Below, piece by piece: positions 47,601 to 52,616 of a DNA stretch of 64,000 nucleotides. The position numbers and the translations under genes are program-made. The first letter of the stretch is position 1; every line of letters begins with the position of its first letter. The notes beneath the pieces are model-generated. The model was not told the DNA's origin. It searched no databases and saw nothing but the letters and a program-made list of their open reading frames with translations. This DNA is from Halichoerus grypus. Lineage: Eukaryota; Chordata; Mammalia; Carnivora; Phocidae. The stretch spans positions 52,416,598 to 52,480,597 of the forward strand of contig NC_135720.1 of assembly GCF_964656455.1 (NCBI RefSeq). The letters are read 5' to 3'.

Positions 47601-49077
47601 CACCAGGCAAGCCTGGAAATTATCAGTATACAGTGTTTCTGAGATCAGACTCCTATATGGGTTTGGATCAGATCAAACCCTTGAAGGTAAGAATAGTGAC
47701 TCTTTAATAAATATGGTTGCCTGTTTGAATAAGTACTAGGAAAGCATTTCTAGTTCTGAAATGTAGAGTAATAGAAGGAAAAAGATGTCTTCTCATACTT
47801 TATATATGATACACTCAATGGCTTGCTCTTTTAATAATAAACTTGAGTTGAAGGAGCATAATGCTTTAGAACCTCGAATATAAGTTATTAGAATGATTTA
47901 GAAGGTTAAATATAAATTACTTAAGTGATACTTTTTTTATTTTATTTATTTATTTATTTATTTTTTAAAAGATTTATTTATTTGAGAGCGAGAATGAGAG
48001 AGAGCGCACAAGAGGGGAGAGAGGGAGAAGCAGACTCCCCGCTGAGCAGGGAGCCCGATGTGGGACTCAATCCCAGGACTCCAGGATCATGACCTGAGCC
48101 GAAGGCAGTCGCTTAACCAACTGAGCCACCCAGGCGCCCTTAAGTGATACTCTTAATGTACTATAATATGCTATGACTTTACAGGGCCTCACCAACTGGG
48201 TTCTGGGTTTTTTTTTTGTTTTTGTTTTTGTTTTTTAGAAAAGTACATGTATTTTCCCACAGATTCTGTTGGAGTGTTTATTAATTTCTGAGATTAATTT
48301 GTTTTTTATCATCTTACACATTTTGTGTAAGTATCATCTGAAGCACGTTCCTATCAATGTTTACCAGTTTCACTTGAGGTTTTTATAAAAGGCCTTCTGT
48401 TGTGTAACGTTGTGTTGAAGTGTTGTTGCCTGGTGTACTGGAGTCCCAGAGTAAAGGGAGCTGGGAAAGGCAGGCCTGTTTTTTTCCCACGAGGGTACCA
48501 TATTTCTTTCCATTGTCTATAGAATTTCACTTCATGAGTATGGAGGCTGCAAAATACTTTTTTGAAAGTCACACTTGAGTTTTTCTTCTCTCAGCAGACT
48601 TATTAAGACATAAGACTTACTAAGACATAACTCAGTGTTCTTGCTCAAGAATCACAATTATTAATCTTTCATTGTACAGAATAAATAGTATAGCTTCTGT
48701 AGAATTAAAATGTCAAACCGTATTTGAAATTTAACTGCGTTCGCATATTAGATTACCTTTTTATTTCTGGGATGAATGTCTCTTGTAAATAAATATGTTA
48801 AATTTAGAGTTAACAACCATAAAGTCTGTTTCTTTATAATTGCTGTGGTCAAAGAAAACCTTTTCTTTATCAGATATTTCTTCCATTTTTCCTCCCAAAA
48901 TTTCTGATGTGTGCATTTAATTCTTCTTTATAGTTGGAAGTTCATGAGGCTAAACCTGTACCAGAAAATCACCCGCAGTGGGATACAGCAATAGAAGGGG
49001 ATGAAGACCAGGAGGACAGCGAGGGCTTTGAAGATAGCTTTGAGGAGGAGGAAGAAGAGGAGGAAGATGATGACTAA
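1573..49077 (+). CDS. SEC63: SEC63 homolog (ER translocon J-domain co-chaperone), exons 3-21
   Basis: Nineteen exons, each with AG/GT borders, join without frameshift into 685 complete codons plus the last base of a split Lys codon, and end in TAA. This corresponds to residues 76-760 of the 760-residue human protein. Seen in order: second membrane segment (about 77-93), luminal J domain with the HPD triad at 132-134, third membrane segment (about 189-208), cytosolic Sec63/Brl helical region (about 209-500), a Lys-rich then acidic linker (about 510-611), an Ig/FN3-like part of the Brl fold (about 630-716), and an acidic tail of eight Glu then three Asp. Known role of the family: the J domain recruits and stimulates BiP (HSPA5) at Sec61 for protein import, and the acidic tail binds Sec62. 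Human SEC63 loss causes polycystic liver disease. Exons 1-2 (first membrane segment, start codon) and the promoter lie outside the window. No disabling change is visible. Confidence 0.98.
1688..2706 (+). other. SEC63 intron 3
   Basis: AT-rich intron of 1.0 kb. I see only a possible MIR-tail fragment near 2470-2515 (CCCAGTAGGTGCTCAATAAA). Confidence 0.7.
2707..2819 (+). CDS. SEC63: SEC63 coding exon 4 (J-domain core, HPD motif)
   Basis: Acceptor TTTTAG ends at 2706; donor GTAAGT starts at 2820. It encodes residues 114-150 and two bases of codon 151. The J-domain signature [10 protein letters not shown] is present, with His-Pro-Asp codons at 2761-2769. In J proteins this triad triggers Hsp70 (here BiP) ATP hydrolysis, so the co-chaperone function looks intact. 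Confidence 0.98.
3420..3626 (+). repeat. Carnivore tRNA-derived SINE, + strand (intron 4)
   Basis: Head GGGCGCCTGGGTGGCTCAGT with Pol III box-like sequence, body GATCATGATCCCAGGGTC, tail AAATAAATAAATAAAATC and poly-A. Flanked by the direct repeat TAATAGGA (3412-3419 and 3627-3634), its target-site duplication (TSD). Confidence 0.95.
3635..5088 (+). other. SEC63 intron 4, unique segment
   Basis: About 1.4 kb of AT-rich sequence between two SINEs. I recognise no exon, repeat or conserved motif. Confidence 0.6.
5089..5257 (-). repeat. Carnivore SINE, - strand (intron 4)
   Basis: Poly-T start, AAGATTTTTTATTTATTC tail complement, ends GAGCCACCCAGGCGCCCC. Flanked by near-identical copies of TAAAATGACATAACTTTT (right copy has T for G), a long TSD. 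Confidence 0.95.
7290..7397 (+). repeat. Old carnivore SINE inside the L1
   Basis: Diverged head GGTGCCTGGCTGGCTCAGTC, tRNA-like part only, ending CCTACTTAAAAAGATTC. L1 ORF2 sequence continues on both sides, so the SINE inserted after the L1. Confidence 0.85.
8050..8075 (+). repeat. (CA)13 microsatellite
   Basis: Perfect CA run within the L1 3' region; likely length-variable. Confidence 0.95.
8543..8630 (+). repeat. Short diverged SINE next to the L1 tail
   Basis: GGGGGCACCTGGCTGGCTGAGTCAG then GAGCTTACTTAAAAAAAA; shortened copy inserted into or beside the L1 poly-A. Confidence 0.8.
8631..9641 (+). other. SEC63 intron 4, distal part
   Basis: AT-rich. About 9240-9400 resembles an old LINE tail (AGTCACCTGTAATCCTCC). 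Nothing else recognisable before exon 5. Confidence 0.5.
9642..9703 (+). CDS. SEC63: SEC63 coding exon 5 (end of J domain)
   Basis: Acceptor GCTAG ends at 9641 and donor GTGTGG starts at 9704. It encodes the residues [20 protein letters not shown] (152-171), helix IV of the J domain. The donor lacks the usual A at +3 and +4, making it the weakest-looking 5' splice site in the gene. Confidence 0.95.
9745..9772 (+). repeat. Imperfect (TG)n tract
   Basis: GTGTATATATGTGTGTGTGT followed by ATGTGTGTGTATA, about 40 bases downstream of the exon 5 donor. Confidence 0.85.
10302..10360 (+). CDS. SEC63: SEC63 coding exon 6
   Basis: Acceptor TTTTAG, donor GTGAGT. Its first two bases complete Ala172, then [19 protein letters not shown] (173-191). 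This links the J domain to the third membrane segment, which begins at the exon's last residues. Confidence 0.97.
10773..10975 (-). repeat. Carnivore SINE, - strand (intron 6)
   Basis: Poly-T then AAGATTTTATTTACCTGAGA, (GA) tract, ends GAGCCACCCAGGCACCCC. Perfect 16-bp TSD AGGATATCAGACTTTT on both sides (left from 10759, right from 10976). Confidence 0.96.
11512..11760 (+). repeat. MIR element, + strand (intron 6)
   Basis: Contains the conserved MIR core: CTGGCTCCACCACTTACTAG, TGTGACTTGGGACAAGTCA, later CTCATAGAGTTTGAAAATAAGG and ATTAAATGAAATAATACATG. Ancient mammalian SINE shared across orders. Confidence 0.9.
11815..11865 (+). CDS. SEC63: SEC63 coding exon 7 (transmembrane segment 3)
   Basis: A 51-bp in-frame exon, acceptor TTCTAG and donor GTAAGT. 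It encodes 17 almost entirely hydrophobic residues, [17 protein letters not shown] (192-208): the third membrane span, which returns the chain to the cytosol. Skipping it would keep frame but remove the span. Confidence 0.97.
12194..12360 (-). repeat. Carnivore SINE, - strand (intron 7)
   Basis: TTTATTTATTTATTTTTGAG, GA-rich body, ends GCACCTAGGTGCCCC. TSD TTTCAGAT at 12186-12193 and 12361-12368. Confidence 0.92.
12369..13065 (+). other. SEC63 intron 7, distal part
   Basis: AT-rich sequence of about 700 bp with a poly-A at 12403-12413; no exon or repeat recognised before exon 8. Confidence 0.55.
13066..13174 (+). CDS. SEC63: SEC63 coding exon 8
   Basis: Acceptor TTTTAG, donor GTAAGT. It encodes residues 209-244 and the first base of Arg245, starting [14 protein letters not shown]. 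This is the beginning of the cytosolic Sec63/Brl region after the last membrane segment. Confidence 0.97.
13325..13528 (-). repeat. Carnivore SINE, - strand (intron 8)
   Basis: Poly-T, AAGGATTTTATTTATTTATT, GACAGAGAGAGAGAGAGCAC body, ends GAGCCACCCAGGCGCC. TSD CACATGTATT on both sides. Confidence 0.95.
13640..13840 (-). repeat. MIR-type element, - strand (intron 8)
   Basis: Antisense MIR phrases: TATACCAGGCATTGCTAGG, GATGGGGAAACTGAGCTTAA, GTGGTAGAGTTAGGATC. Old, diverged. Confidence 0.8.
14650..14810 (-). repeat. MIR-type element, - strand (intron 8)
   Basis: TGTGTCAGGCACATCTGAAG, GAAACTGAAGCCCATAGAGA, TAGGTCATTTAGTTAGG and TTAACCTCTGTACTGTCC form an antisense MIR. A 62-codon open frame through it is chance. 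Confidence 0.8.
15307..15401 (+). CDS. SEC63: SEC63 coding exon 9
   Basis: Acceptor TCTTAG, donor GTTAGG. It completes Arg245 and encodes residues 246-276 ([17 protein letters not shown] and onward) of the cytosolic Brl region. It is separated from exon 10 by a very short intron of 100 bp. Confidence 0.97.
15502..15634 (+). CDS. SEC63: SEC63 coding exon 10
   Basis: Acceptor CTCTAG, donor GTAAGA. It encodes residues 277-320 (from [20 protein letters not shown]) of the helical Brl domain and ends after the first base of Asp321. Confidence 0.97.
15661..15864 (-). repeat. Carnivore SINE, - strand (intron 10)
   Basis: Starts in a T-rich tract only 27 bases after the exon 10 donor, TTTATTTATTTTAGAGAGAG, ends GAGCCACCCAGGCGCCCC. 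TSD GCAGGGTTTT on both sides (about 15652 and 15866). Unusually close to an exon. Confidence 0.94.
15865..17188 (+). other. SEC63 intron 10, remainder
   Basis: About 1.3 kb of intron without a recognisable repeat or exon. A 90-codon open frame on the - strand at 16380-16652 has no coding features that I recognise. Confidence 0.55.
17189..17281 (+). CDS. SEC63: SEC63 coding exon 11
   Basis: Acceptor TTGCAG, donor GTGAGG. It encodes residues 322-351 ([20 protein letters not shown] and onward), finishing MARSRE. From memory the human protein reads IVMARNRE here, so there are conservative substitutions. Helical Brl domain. Confidence 0.97.
17938..18553 (-). mobile_element. LINE-1 3' end, - strand (intron 11)
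   Basis: Poly-T, then antisense L1 3'UTR (GTAGTTAACATACAGTGCAA) and antisense ORF2 end (ATGAGATCATGTGGTATTTA, CATTCATTGGTCGATGGACA, GGAACCTCCATACTGG). Short flanking repeat TA(T/C)AACTTTT. 5'-truncated copy of about 0.6 kb. Confidence 0.92.
18707..18861 (+). CDS. SEC63: SEC63 coding exon 12
   Basis: Acceptor is AAG after a T-rich tract (TTCTTTCTAAG), donor GTAATT. It encodes residues 353-403 beginning [19 protein letters not shown] and ending RRVSNHKK: the central part of the Brl helical domain. Confidence 0.97.
18862..20061 (+). other. SEC63 intron 12, proximal part
   Basis: AT-rich 1.2 kb; no repeat or exon that I can name. Confidence 0.55.
20062..20560. mobile_element. Non-autonomous TA-inserted DNA transposon (Tigger-like)
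   Basis: Starts CAGATCTTCCTCAGCTTACA and ends in an inverted counterpart (CCATTGTAAGTTTGGGAGCCAG) followed by TA. The inverted ends share CTTACA(G/A)TGG. The interior has the pattern GCTTAGCCTAGCCTACCTTA and AATAAAGTGTTGAATATCTG, which I recall as a mammal-wide Tc1/mariner-type element; the exact family name is not certain. It has no transposase. Confidence 0.75.
20663..20690 (+). repeat. (TC)14 microsatellite in the exon 13 polypyrimidine tract
   Basis: Perfect TC run ending 11 bases before the exon 13 acceptor, inside the pyrimidine tract that U2AF binds. Confidence 0.97.
20702..20849 (+). CDS. SEC63: SEC63 coding exon 13
   Basis: Acceptor ATTCAG ends at 20701, just after a (TC)n microsatellite that forms the polypyrimidine tract; donor GTAAGT. 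It encodes residues 404-452 ([19 protein letters not shown] and onward) and one base of Val453. Brl helical domain. Confidence 0.97.
21440..21790. repeat. Old L2-type fragments (intron 13)
   Basis: Phrases such as GATTCATTCAACAACTGTTG, AAGAGTTTATAGTCTAGTTG and GGGAAGCAGTGGTAAGACAAAAC resemble ancient L2 LINE ends. Diverged, boundaries approximate. Confidence 0.5.
22292..22521 (-). repeat. Carnivore SINE, - strand, older GA-rich type (intron 13)
   Basis: TTTTTTAATAATAATAATTA tail complement, GC-rich GGGG body, ends GAGCCACCCAGGTGCCCC. Perfect 18-bp TSD AGGATATTGTATCCTTCT at 22274 and 22522. Confidence 0.95.
23080..23310 (+). repeat. MIR element, + strand (intron 13)
   Basis: CCAGGGTTTGAAACTTGGCA, CATTATGTGACCTCAGGCAT, TTTGAACCTCACTTTCTTC and TTAAAGATTAAATGAGTGCA: sense MIR core, ending about 90 bases before exon 14. 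Confidence 0.85.
23398..23480 (+). CDS. SEC63: SEC63 coding exon 14
   Basis: Acceptor TTGTAG, donor GTAAGT. It completes Val453 and encodes [20 protein letters not shown] to TMA (454-480), part of the Brl domain. Confidence 0.97.
23548..23753 (+). mobile_element. Short LINE-1 3' end, + strand (intron 14)
   Basis: About 0.2 kb of L1 3'UTR (TTGAATCACTGTGTCGTACA, CTATACTTCAATGAAAAAAAA). TSD AGTTATGTGT at 23538-23547 and 23754-23763 defines both ends. Confidence 0.88.
23866..24067 (-). repeat. Carnivore SINE, - strand (intron 14)
   Basis: Long poly-T, AAGATTTTATTTATTTATTT, GACAGAGAGAGAGATTCAGC, ends GAGCCACCCAGGCAG. Perfect 15-bp TSD CTATTTAGCTGTTTT. Confidence 0.96.
24083..25350 (+). other. 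SEC63 intron 14, middle part
   Basis: About 24350-24500 looks like an old LINE tail (AAATCACCTAAAGTCCCGCC). A 112-codon open frame at 24825-25163 shows no recognisable domain, and I regard it as chance. Nothing else is identified. Confidence 0.5.
25351..25515 (+). mobile_element. hAT-type (MER1/Charlie-like) short DNA transposon
   Basis: Terminal inverted repeats: left TAGGGATTGGCAAAC (first base decayed from C), right GTTTGTGGACCCCTG. Interior TCCAATAAAACTTTATTTG is typical. Flanked by an 8-bp TSD AATTAGAC / AATTAGGC, the hallmark length for hAT insertion. Non-autonomous, 165 bp. Confidence 0.85.
25790..25903 (-). repeat. Old carnivore SINE fragment, - strand
   Basis: TTCTTAAGTAAACTCTACCC, GGGCTTGAACTCACAACCCT, GAGATCAAGAGTCTCACACT, ending ACTGAGCCAGCCATGTGCCC: an ancient, diverged tRNA-SINE. 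Confidence 0.8.
26216..26275 (+). CDS. SEC63: SEC63 coding exon 15
   Basis: Acceptor TTCTAG, donor GTAAAA. A 60-bp in-frame exon for [20 protein letters not shown] (481-500), where the ordered Brl domain gives way to the charged linker. Confidence 0.96.
26477..26650 (+). CDS. SEC63: SEC63 coding exon 16 (Lys-rich linker)
   Basis: Acceptor TTATAG followed at once by CAG (tandem NAGNAG), donor GTAAGT. It encodes residues 501-558: [18 protein letters not shown], then a strongly basic stretch of Lys runs and Gln/Lys repeats, probably disordered. Using the second AG would remove Gln501 only. Confidence 0.96.
27601..27773 (-). repeat. Carnivore SINE inside the old L1
   Basis: TTAAGATTTTATTTATTTAT, GAGAGAGAGAGCACAAGCAG, ends GAGCCACCCAGGTGCCCC. 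L1 antisense sequence continues on both sides. Confidence 0.93.
28047..28503. mobile_element. Tigger1 internal-deletion derivative (457 bp)
   Basis: Left end TGGGCATACCTTGTTTCATT, interior TTTTTTACAAATTGAAGGTT and GGCAACCCTGTGTTGAGCAA, right end CTCCAAGGTATGCCTG. Flanked by TA on both sides (28045-28046, 28504-28505). It keeps the inverted termini of Tigger1 but no transposase. Inserted into the old L1. Confidence 0.92.
29761..29988 (+). repeat. Carnivore SINE, + strand (intron 16)
   Basis: GGGGTGCCTGGGTGGCTCAG, CATGATCTCAGGGTCATGAG, tail AAATAAATAAATAAATCTTT. TSD ATATATTGTAT (29747 and 29990). The GTTTCGGTTCAGGTC version marks an older subfamily. Confidence 0.93.
30314..30472 (+). CDS. SEC63: SEC63 coding exon 17 (acidic linker)
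   Basis: Acceptor TTTTAG, donor GTAAGA. It encodes residues 559-611, mostly Glu, Asp and Ser ([18 protein letters not shown] and onward). Several Ser/Thr sit before acidic residues, matching the known casein-kinase-2 target pattern in this part of human SEC63. Confidence 0.97.
30481..31311 (+). other. SEC63 intron 17, proximal part
   Basis: About 0.8 kb between exon 17 and the Tigger1; no repeat or exon that I can name. Confidence 0.55.
31312..33681 (-). mobile_element. Nearly full-length Tigger1 DNA transposon (2.37 kb)
   Basis: Outer ends CAGGCATACCTTGGAGATAT (left) and its inverted partner GAGGTATGCCTG (right), followed by TA on the right. The length is close to that remembered for the Tigger1 consensus (about 2.4 kb). 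A Tc1/mariner (pogo-type) cut-and-paste element, extinct in mammals. Confidence 0.93.
31525..33392 (-). pseudogene. Tigger1 transposase remnant
   Basis: Read on the - strand. The N-terminus at about 33290-33130 ([20 protein letters not shown], a helix-turn-helix DNA-binding start) is followed by fragments at 32448-32263 ([13 protein letters not shown], the DDE catalytic region) and 31915-31525 ([21 protein letters not shown]-terminal). The pieces lie in different frames with stops between, so no active protein is made. Confidence 0.88.
33900..34500 (+). repeat. Ancient L2-type LINE remnants (intron 17)
   Basis: TCACATTGCAAGCACTGTGT, AAACAGTTTCTGCCCTTGAA, and later GACTGGAGTGGAGAGATTGG and TTTTGAGCAGGGAAATGATC are phrases of an old L2-type element. 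Diverged and broken. Confidence 0.55.
34614..34715 (+). CDS. SEC63: SEC63 coding exon 18
   Basis: Acceptor ACTAG, donor GTGAGT. It encodes residues 612-645, [20 protein letters not shown] then [10 protein letters not shown], the point where the chain re-enters the folded second part of the Brl domain (Ig/FN3-like). Confidence 0.97.
34716..36540 (+). other. SEC63 intron 18, unique segment
   Basis: 1.8 kb without recognisable repeats, moderately GC-richer than nearby introns (about 35130-35800). No exon-like frame that I can support. Confidence 0.5.
36555..36722 (-). repeat. Carnivore SINE, - strand (intron 18)
   Basis: AAGATTATTTATTTGACAGA, AGAGCGCGTGCGCTCGCC, ends GAGCCACCCAGGCGCCCC. TSD CA(C/T)GATTATCATTT on both sides. 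Confidence 0.94.
36740..37040 (-). repeat. MIR fragment joined to a hAT fragment
   Basis: 36740-36890 is an antisense MIR (GTGCTAGACATTCTAACATA, GAGAAGAAAAGTGAGATTTA). From 36894, AACAGGCATCGGCAAACTAC is the end of a MER1-type hAT element like that at 25351, running to about 37040. Confidence 0.6.
37598..38020 (-). repeat. Carnivore SINE, - strand, split by a second SINE
   Basis: Outer copy: poly-T, AAAAGATTTTATTTATTTAT, GACAGAATGAGACACAGCAAG, then (after the insert) AGAGGGAACACAAGCAGGGG and onward to GAGCCACCCAGGCGCCCC. Confidence 0.95.
37661..37859 (+). repeat. Carnivore SINE, + strand, nested in the opposite SINE
   Basis: GGGCACCTGGGTGGCTCAGT to AAATAAATAAATAAAATCTT and poly-A. TSD GAGACACAGCAAG, made of outer-SINE sequence, at both edges (about 37649 and 37860). 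The result is an inverted SINE pair. Confidence 0.96.
38021..38651 (+). other. SEC63 intron 18, distal part
   Basis: 0.6 kb up to exon 19. About 38470-38570 holds an L2-like phrase (TACCAGGCACTGTATCTGTG). The intron ends in a T-rich acceptor tract. Confidence 0.5.
38652..38750 (+). CDS. SEC63: SEC63 coding exon 19
   Basis: Acceptor TTGCAG, donor GTAATT. It encodes residues 646-678 including [20 protein letters not shown], beta strands of the cytosolic Ig/FN3-like domain. In Sec61-Sec63 structures this domain contacts a cytosolic loop of Sec61 (family knowledge). Confidence 0.97.
39343..39537 (-). repeat. Carnivore SINE, - strand (intron 19)
   Basis: AAAGATTTTATTTATTTATT, GACACAGCGAGAGAGGGAAC, ends GAGCCACACAGGCACCCC. 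TSD CTGTGAT. A relatively undiverged body, so recent. Confidence 0.94.
39690..41100 (-). mobile_element. Old LINE-1 remnant(s), - strand (intron 19)
   Basis: Antisense L1 phrases: GCTGCAATGAATAAACTCAT, TTCAAACCTATAGAAATGCT, TCCATATTCAGATTTCCTTA, GGATCATGCATTGCATTTGG. They suggest one or two old L1 3'UTR copies; boundaries are not determinable by eye. Confidence 0.6.
42086..42430 (-). repeat. Carnivore SINE, - strand, in the L1, split by another SINE and lacking its head
   Basis: Poly-T and AGGATTTATTTATTTT, then (after the insert) AGAGAGAGAGCAGGGGGAGG to CCCTGAGACCATGACC. The usual GAGCCACCCAGGCGCCCC end is missing; L1 sequence resumes at TTTTTGGGTAAATACC. Confidence 0.9.
42117..42300 (+). 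repeat. Carnivore SINE, + strand, nested in the above
   Basis: GGGGCGCCTGGGTGGCTCAG to AAATAAATAAATAAATAATC and poly-A. TSD AGG(A/-)TTTATTTATTTT, taken from the outer SINE tail, at 42101 and 42301. Confidence 0.95.
42837..43022 (-). repeat. Carnivore SINE in the L1, - strand
   Basis: GAAGATTTATTTATTTGAGA, ends GAACCACCCAGGTGCCCC. TSD TGGATACTAAC on both sides (about 42820 and 43025). Confidence 0.94.
44312..44440 (-). repeat. Short old carnivore SINE in the L1, - strand
   Basis: TTTTAAGTAGTCTCCACACC, GGGGCTTGAACTCATGACCC, ends GAACCACTCAGGTGCCCC. TSD approximately TTGAGG(T/G)(G/T)TTTT. Confidence 0.88.
46725..47113 (-). mobile_element. LINE-1 3' end, - strand (intron 19)
   Basis: TTTTTTATTTGAGTATAGTT, GACATACAATGTTACATTAA, to TTCCACATATGAGTGAAATC. 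Flanked by GCACTGGGCAT / GCATTGGGCAT as TSD. Sits about 100 bp beyond the larger L1. Confidence 0.85.
47114..47520. repeat. Possible ancient LTR-like repeat
   Basis: TTTGCTAGAATGGCTCCTAG, AACTCAGGGAAACACATTTA and AGTTTATTATTAAAGAATAT resemble a mammal-wide LTR that I cannot name with certainty. Low confidence in family and ends. Confidence 0.4.
47582..47686 (+). CDS. SEC63: SEC63 coding exon 20
   Basis: Acceptor TTCTAG, donor GTAAGA. It encodes residues 679-713 ([20 protein letters not shown] to IKPLK), the last strands of the Ig/FN3-like domain. It follows the gene's largest intron in the window (8.8 kb). Confidence 0.97.
47932..48139 (-). repeat. Carnivore SINE, - strand (intron 20)
   Basis: TTTATTTATTTATTTATTTA, GAGAGCGAGAATGAGAGAGA, ends GAGCCACCCAGGCGCC. 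TSD TTAAGTGATAC at 47921 and 48140. Confidence 0.95.
48934..49077 (+). CDS. SEC63: SEC63 last coding exon 21 (acidic C-terminus)
   Basis: Acceptor TTATAG. It encodes residues 714-760 from [20 protein letters not shown] to a tail of eight Glu and three Asp, then TAA at 49075-49077. The acidic tail is the known binding site for the basic N-terminus of Sec62. Repetitive GAG/GAA codons here could be length-variable, but the count matches human. Confidence 0.98.
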   Translation: MEVHEAKPVPENHPQWDTAIEGDEDQEDSEGFEDSFEEEEEEEEDDD

Positions 49078-49133
49078 GCAATACTATGAATGGACCACAG
49101 TATTTGCAACTTTTTGCTGTTTTGGAAGTGTAT

Positions 49134-49139
49134 AATAAA
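49134..49139 (+). promoter_or_regulatory. SEC63: Proximal poly(A) signal AATAAA
   Basis: Canonical hexamer 57 bases after the stop codon, followed by a GT-rich segment (TGATGTTGAGGGAGGTGTTAG). It would give a very short 3'UTR isoform. Use is not provable from sequence. Confidence 0.5.
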
Positions 49140-52100
49140 CCAGAAACAGTGCAGAACTGATGTTGAGGGAGGTGTTAGTTCTTTACTAGAAATGGGTGCA
49201 TAATATAACTAGGCAGTGGTGATGCCTTGGTACAGTCTGAAAAATGCTTAAGGCTTGTTAAAGCCTTTCAAGTATGGGATGGTGCATTTATTTCATCGGC
49301 AAATGATAATAAACCCTTTGTTATAACTGTCCAGAAGTGTGGGCTATGTATTATCTGATCAATTTATGGTCCCAGTAAAAGTAAAGGTACATGAAAACCA
49401 ATCTATAAGTGAGCAGTTTTTCTTTGTTTAGCTTTAGTTTTCAGCAAACATGAAAGTATGATAAACACCACACATGTTTTTAGTAACATCTGCTCAAGTT
49501 TTAATCTTTTGATAAGCTCTGTCATTCATTTATTGACATTTTGCAGTGATACAAGACTATTTATGACAGCTCCATTCATAGCTTTAAACTTTTTATTTTT
49601 ACCTGTCTTGGTCATAAGTTGGCATTCTGTCCCATTCCACATAATATAGAGGGCTACATTTGGGGATTTTTCTTTTCTTAATTGCCCAGAGTTATCAGAC
49701 AGATTATAAAAAATGGCTTTTAATGGCTTAAAACATTTTTAAGCCTCTATTAGCAGTTCAGTGCAGGATCTAATTCTTTTTATAAGCTATAGGTCTAAAA
49801 ATGATTGTGGGACCATATGTTCTCTGATGTTGGTGACTCATGTTATTAAACCTTTTTTAAAAGGTTCACTATAAAAGCTGAAATACATTCTTAGCTTTTA
49901 ATCCACCTGACTCAGAAGCCTTTTAAGGAAAAAAAAAACACATAACTTGCAAAGGAGGCATTTTTTTGTATTCATTTTGGACTCCTGTCAATAAAATAGA
50001 AGTTTGACTCATTTTACGTTTGTAATGGTGTGTGTCTTTTTACTTCCAGAGAAAGGATATAATAGGATAATTCACTCTTTCAACTAAAAATTTAATAATG
50101 TACATTACTGCAGAAGTGATCGCTATTTCTGTATGGTATAGAAAAGCCCATGTGTGGGAGGAATTTCCCCCTCACACATTGCAACCCAGAAGGATAGTGC
50201 TTATAAAGAGTAGAAATGTATACATGATGAATCATTGAGGTAAAATGAATATTTTTATTACTAGATACTGAGGAAGCATATGTCTGTAATATTATAAGAC
50301 TGATTGTAATAGTCCTCGCCTATCAAAATCTCCGTAGGCCAAAGTACTGTTGGAATACTAATTTGTGACCTTATTGATTTAAAAGGTTGCCACATTCCAT
50401 GCAGAATTGGTATTTTGTTACTGCGGTAGTTGGAAATAAAATTTGAACATTACCAAAAACATGAATGGTTTTTCTGGTTCTAAATTTAGGATATAATTTC
50501 TACAATATACTCAAAGCAGTTTCTTCATTGGAATTTCCATCACCTGTTTTTTTGTTAGTTTGTTTCAGAGGTGTTAGTGAGACTCTTCCTTGGCAGTCAG
50601 TAGCCCCCCTGAGGATTTGTTTCATTTTACAAGTAGAGGGCGGGTTCAGTTTTTGCGTCAGGTTTTTCTGGGAAGCTCCAGTGTGAGGTGAGGCAGCAGC
50701 TGGTCCCCTAAGTGCGATAGACAGGAGCGAGGCCGGCCGGCAGCAACAAGCAGAAGGGCGTTTGAGGAAACGTGGGACCAAACCAAACTGTGTAATGTGC
50801 ACATCTCCTGGTTTTCTTGAAGGATAATGTTCAAGAAAAGTATTTCTGTTCTAGTGGCTATTTTGTCTGAGCTTTTATTCTTTCAAACAACTGGCTTTCT
50901 GTGTTTGAGACTCTAGAGAGGATAATTTCACAACCCAGTAACTCACCACAGTGCTTAAAAAAAACAGGATCACCTTGACCTTAGAAAATCCCACCAGTCT
51001 GTTTTCCTTTGCCCTTTGTGTGATACATACATACTTCCCAACCACGCAAGTACGTTACCCTCTAATTAGTACTTTAGGTAAAAAAAACTTTCCATATTGC
51101 AATAGTGAAAGAACTGAGCCTTCAGTTTATAGTTCCCGTCTCTCCAGCCAATCTCAGAACTCCATATCCCTTCTTCTCTTGATCAAGATTTCATAACAAA
51201 CCCTGGTTTGCATTTAATCTAATGGAAACTCTTAATGTAGTTTCAGTTTTGTTTTCATGTCTTCATGAAACTGACATTTTATCAACAGAATAAATGAACA
51301 TATAGATGAAAACATTCAGTGTGTGTACACAAAGTGAAACTGGTTATTTATGAAATTAAGTTACTTACATTGTGTAATATTTTAATCTCTTTAAATTGGT
51401 GAAGTATCTATTAAAAGGTAACTCTTCCATGAGGAAACCACAATTGAAAGTCTAGCAGTTGTTTGTCATGTGTGTATCTCAATCTCAAAAGTCAGATGTT
51501 TGTGTCCTTTCTAAAAATTTTTAAGTTTTCATGAATATTTTTTAAAACTAAGCACTTTGAACAAGGTTCTCTGTAGAGAACAATACTCTTCTAGTTCTCC
51601 CAGCTTGTACTGAGGGGTGGAGAAGGACGAGACTGTCCACTGTACTCCACTGCATGGCGGGAAGCTCAGACCTCGGGCGCAAGCAATAGGAGTAGGAGGA
51701 TGCCAAAGGACTGATGGGGAAGAGGGTGGGGGAGGACGTTGAGAAATGTAATGAAGCTCTCTTGAGTGCATCATTGACCATGACGTTTATCTAGTTATTT
51801 GCTTCAACAAATCAAAACCAGATGCAGGAGTGTTCTTTAGCAACAATTACTTCAAATGTGATTCAGCACTCTACGTATTTTTTGAGTGGTTGCTCATCAT
51901 TCATCATATATTCACTGAGTTGCTATGATTGGATACTGGAGTTATAGAAATAAAATAATTCATGTTCTTAAGGACTCTGGTATGACAGGAAGATGTGTGG
52001 CAATCCATTCTAATCCATTTGCATTAGCTAATGGCCATTGTTTGGAATGCTTTTTTTTTAAAGGCTTTTCCACTGTAGGCAGAGGAATTTTTTTTTTTAG

Positions 52101-52610
52101 ATGCTAGGTATTGGCTCTTTATTTTTTTTAATAAGCGAATCCTCATCCTTTATTTTGAAGTATTTCTTTAAAGCACTTTTCTCCCCAAAAAAACTCCATG
52201 AAATCCCCTATTTAGTTTGCCTTAAAATGAAACAGCCATCAGTGAACCATGAAGTAACATATCACTAGCTGTGTTGTGATTAGTCCAAATATGTCTTAAG
52301 TTAGCATCAAACATCTTCACACATTTAAACTAGATACTAGGGCTATTTTGCAAAACTTTGAAAAGCTGTGATCTTGTACATTTTTCTGTAACCTGAGCTA
52401 AAAATCCAAATATAGCAATCATTGGCATGCTTTAGGACTGTGGTTTCAGGTGGGGGTGTGTTACATCCCTGGGGTATGCAGATAAATCAGTCCGTTGGGA
52501 AAATGTTAAAATGGTTATTTGTATTTACTCTCATCCTTTTAAATTTCTATTTTTGTGTGTTTTATAATGTACATAATATATTGTACAATTGTACACTTCT
52601 ATAATTCGTA

Positions 52611-52616
52611 AATAAA
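52611..52616 (+). promoter_or_regulatory. SEC63: Candidate distal poly(A) signal AATAAA
   Basis: AATAAATA followed by TTTATTGGTTCATTATTTTTTTCTG, a T-rich downstream element. It is the last strong signal before sequence character changes, so it is the best candidate for the long 3'UTR end. Confidence 0.5.
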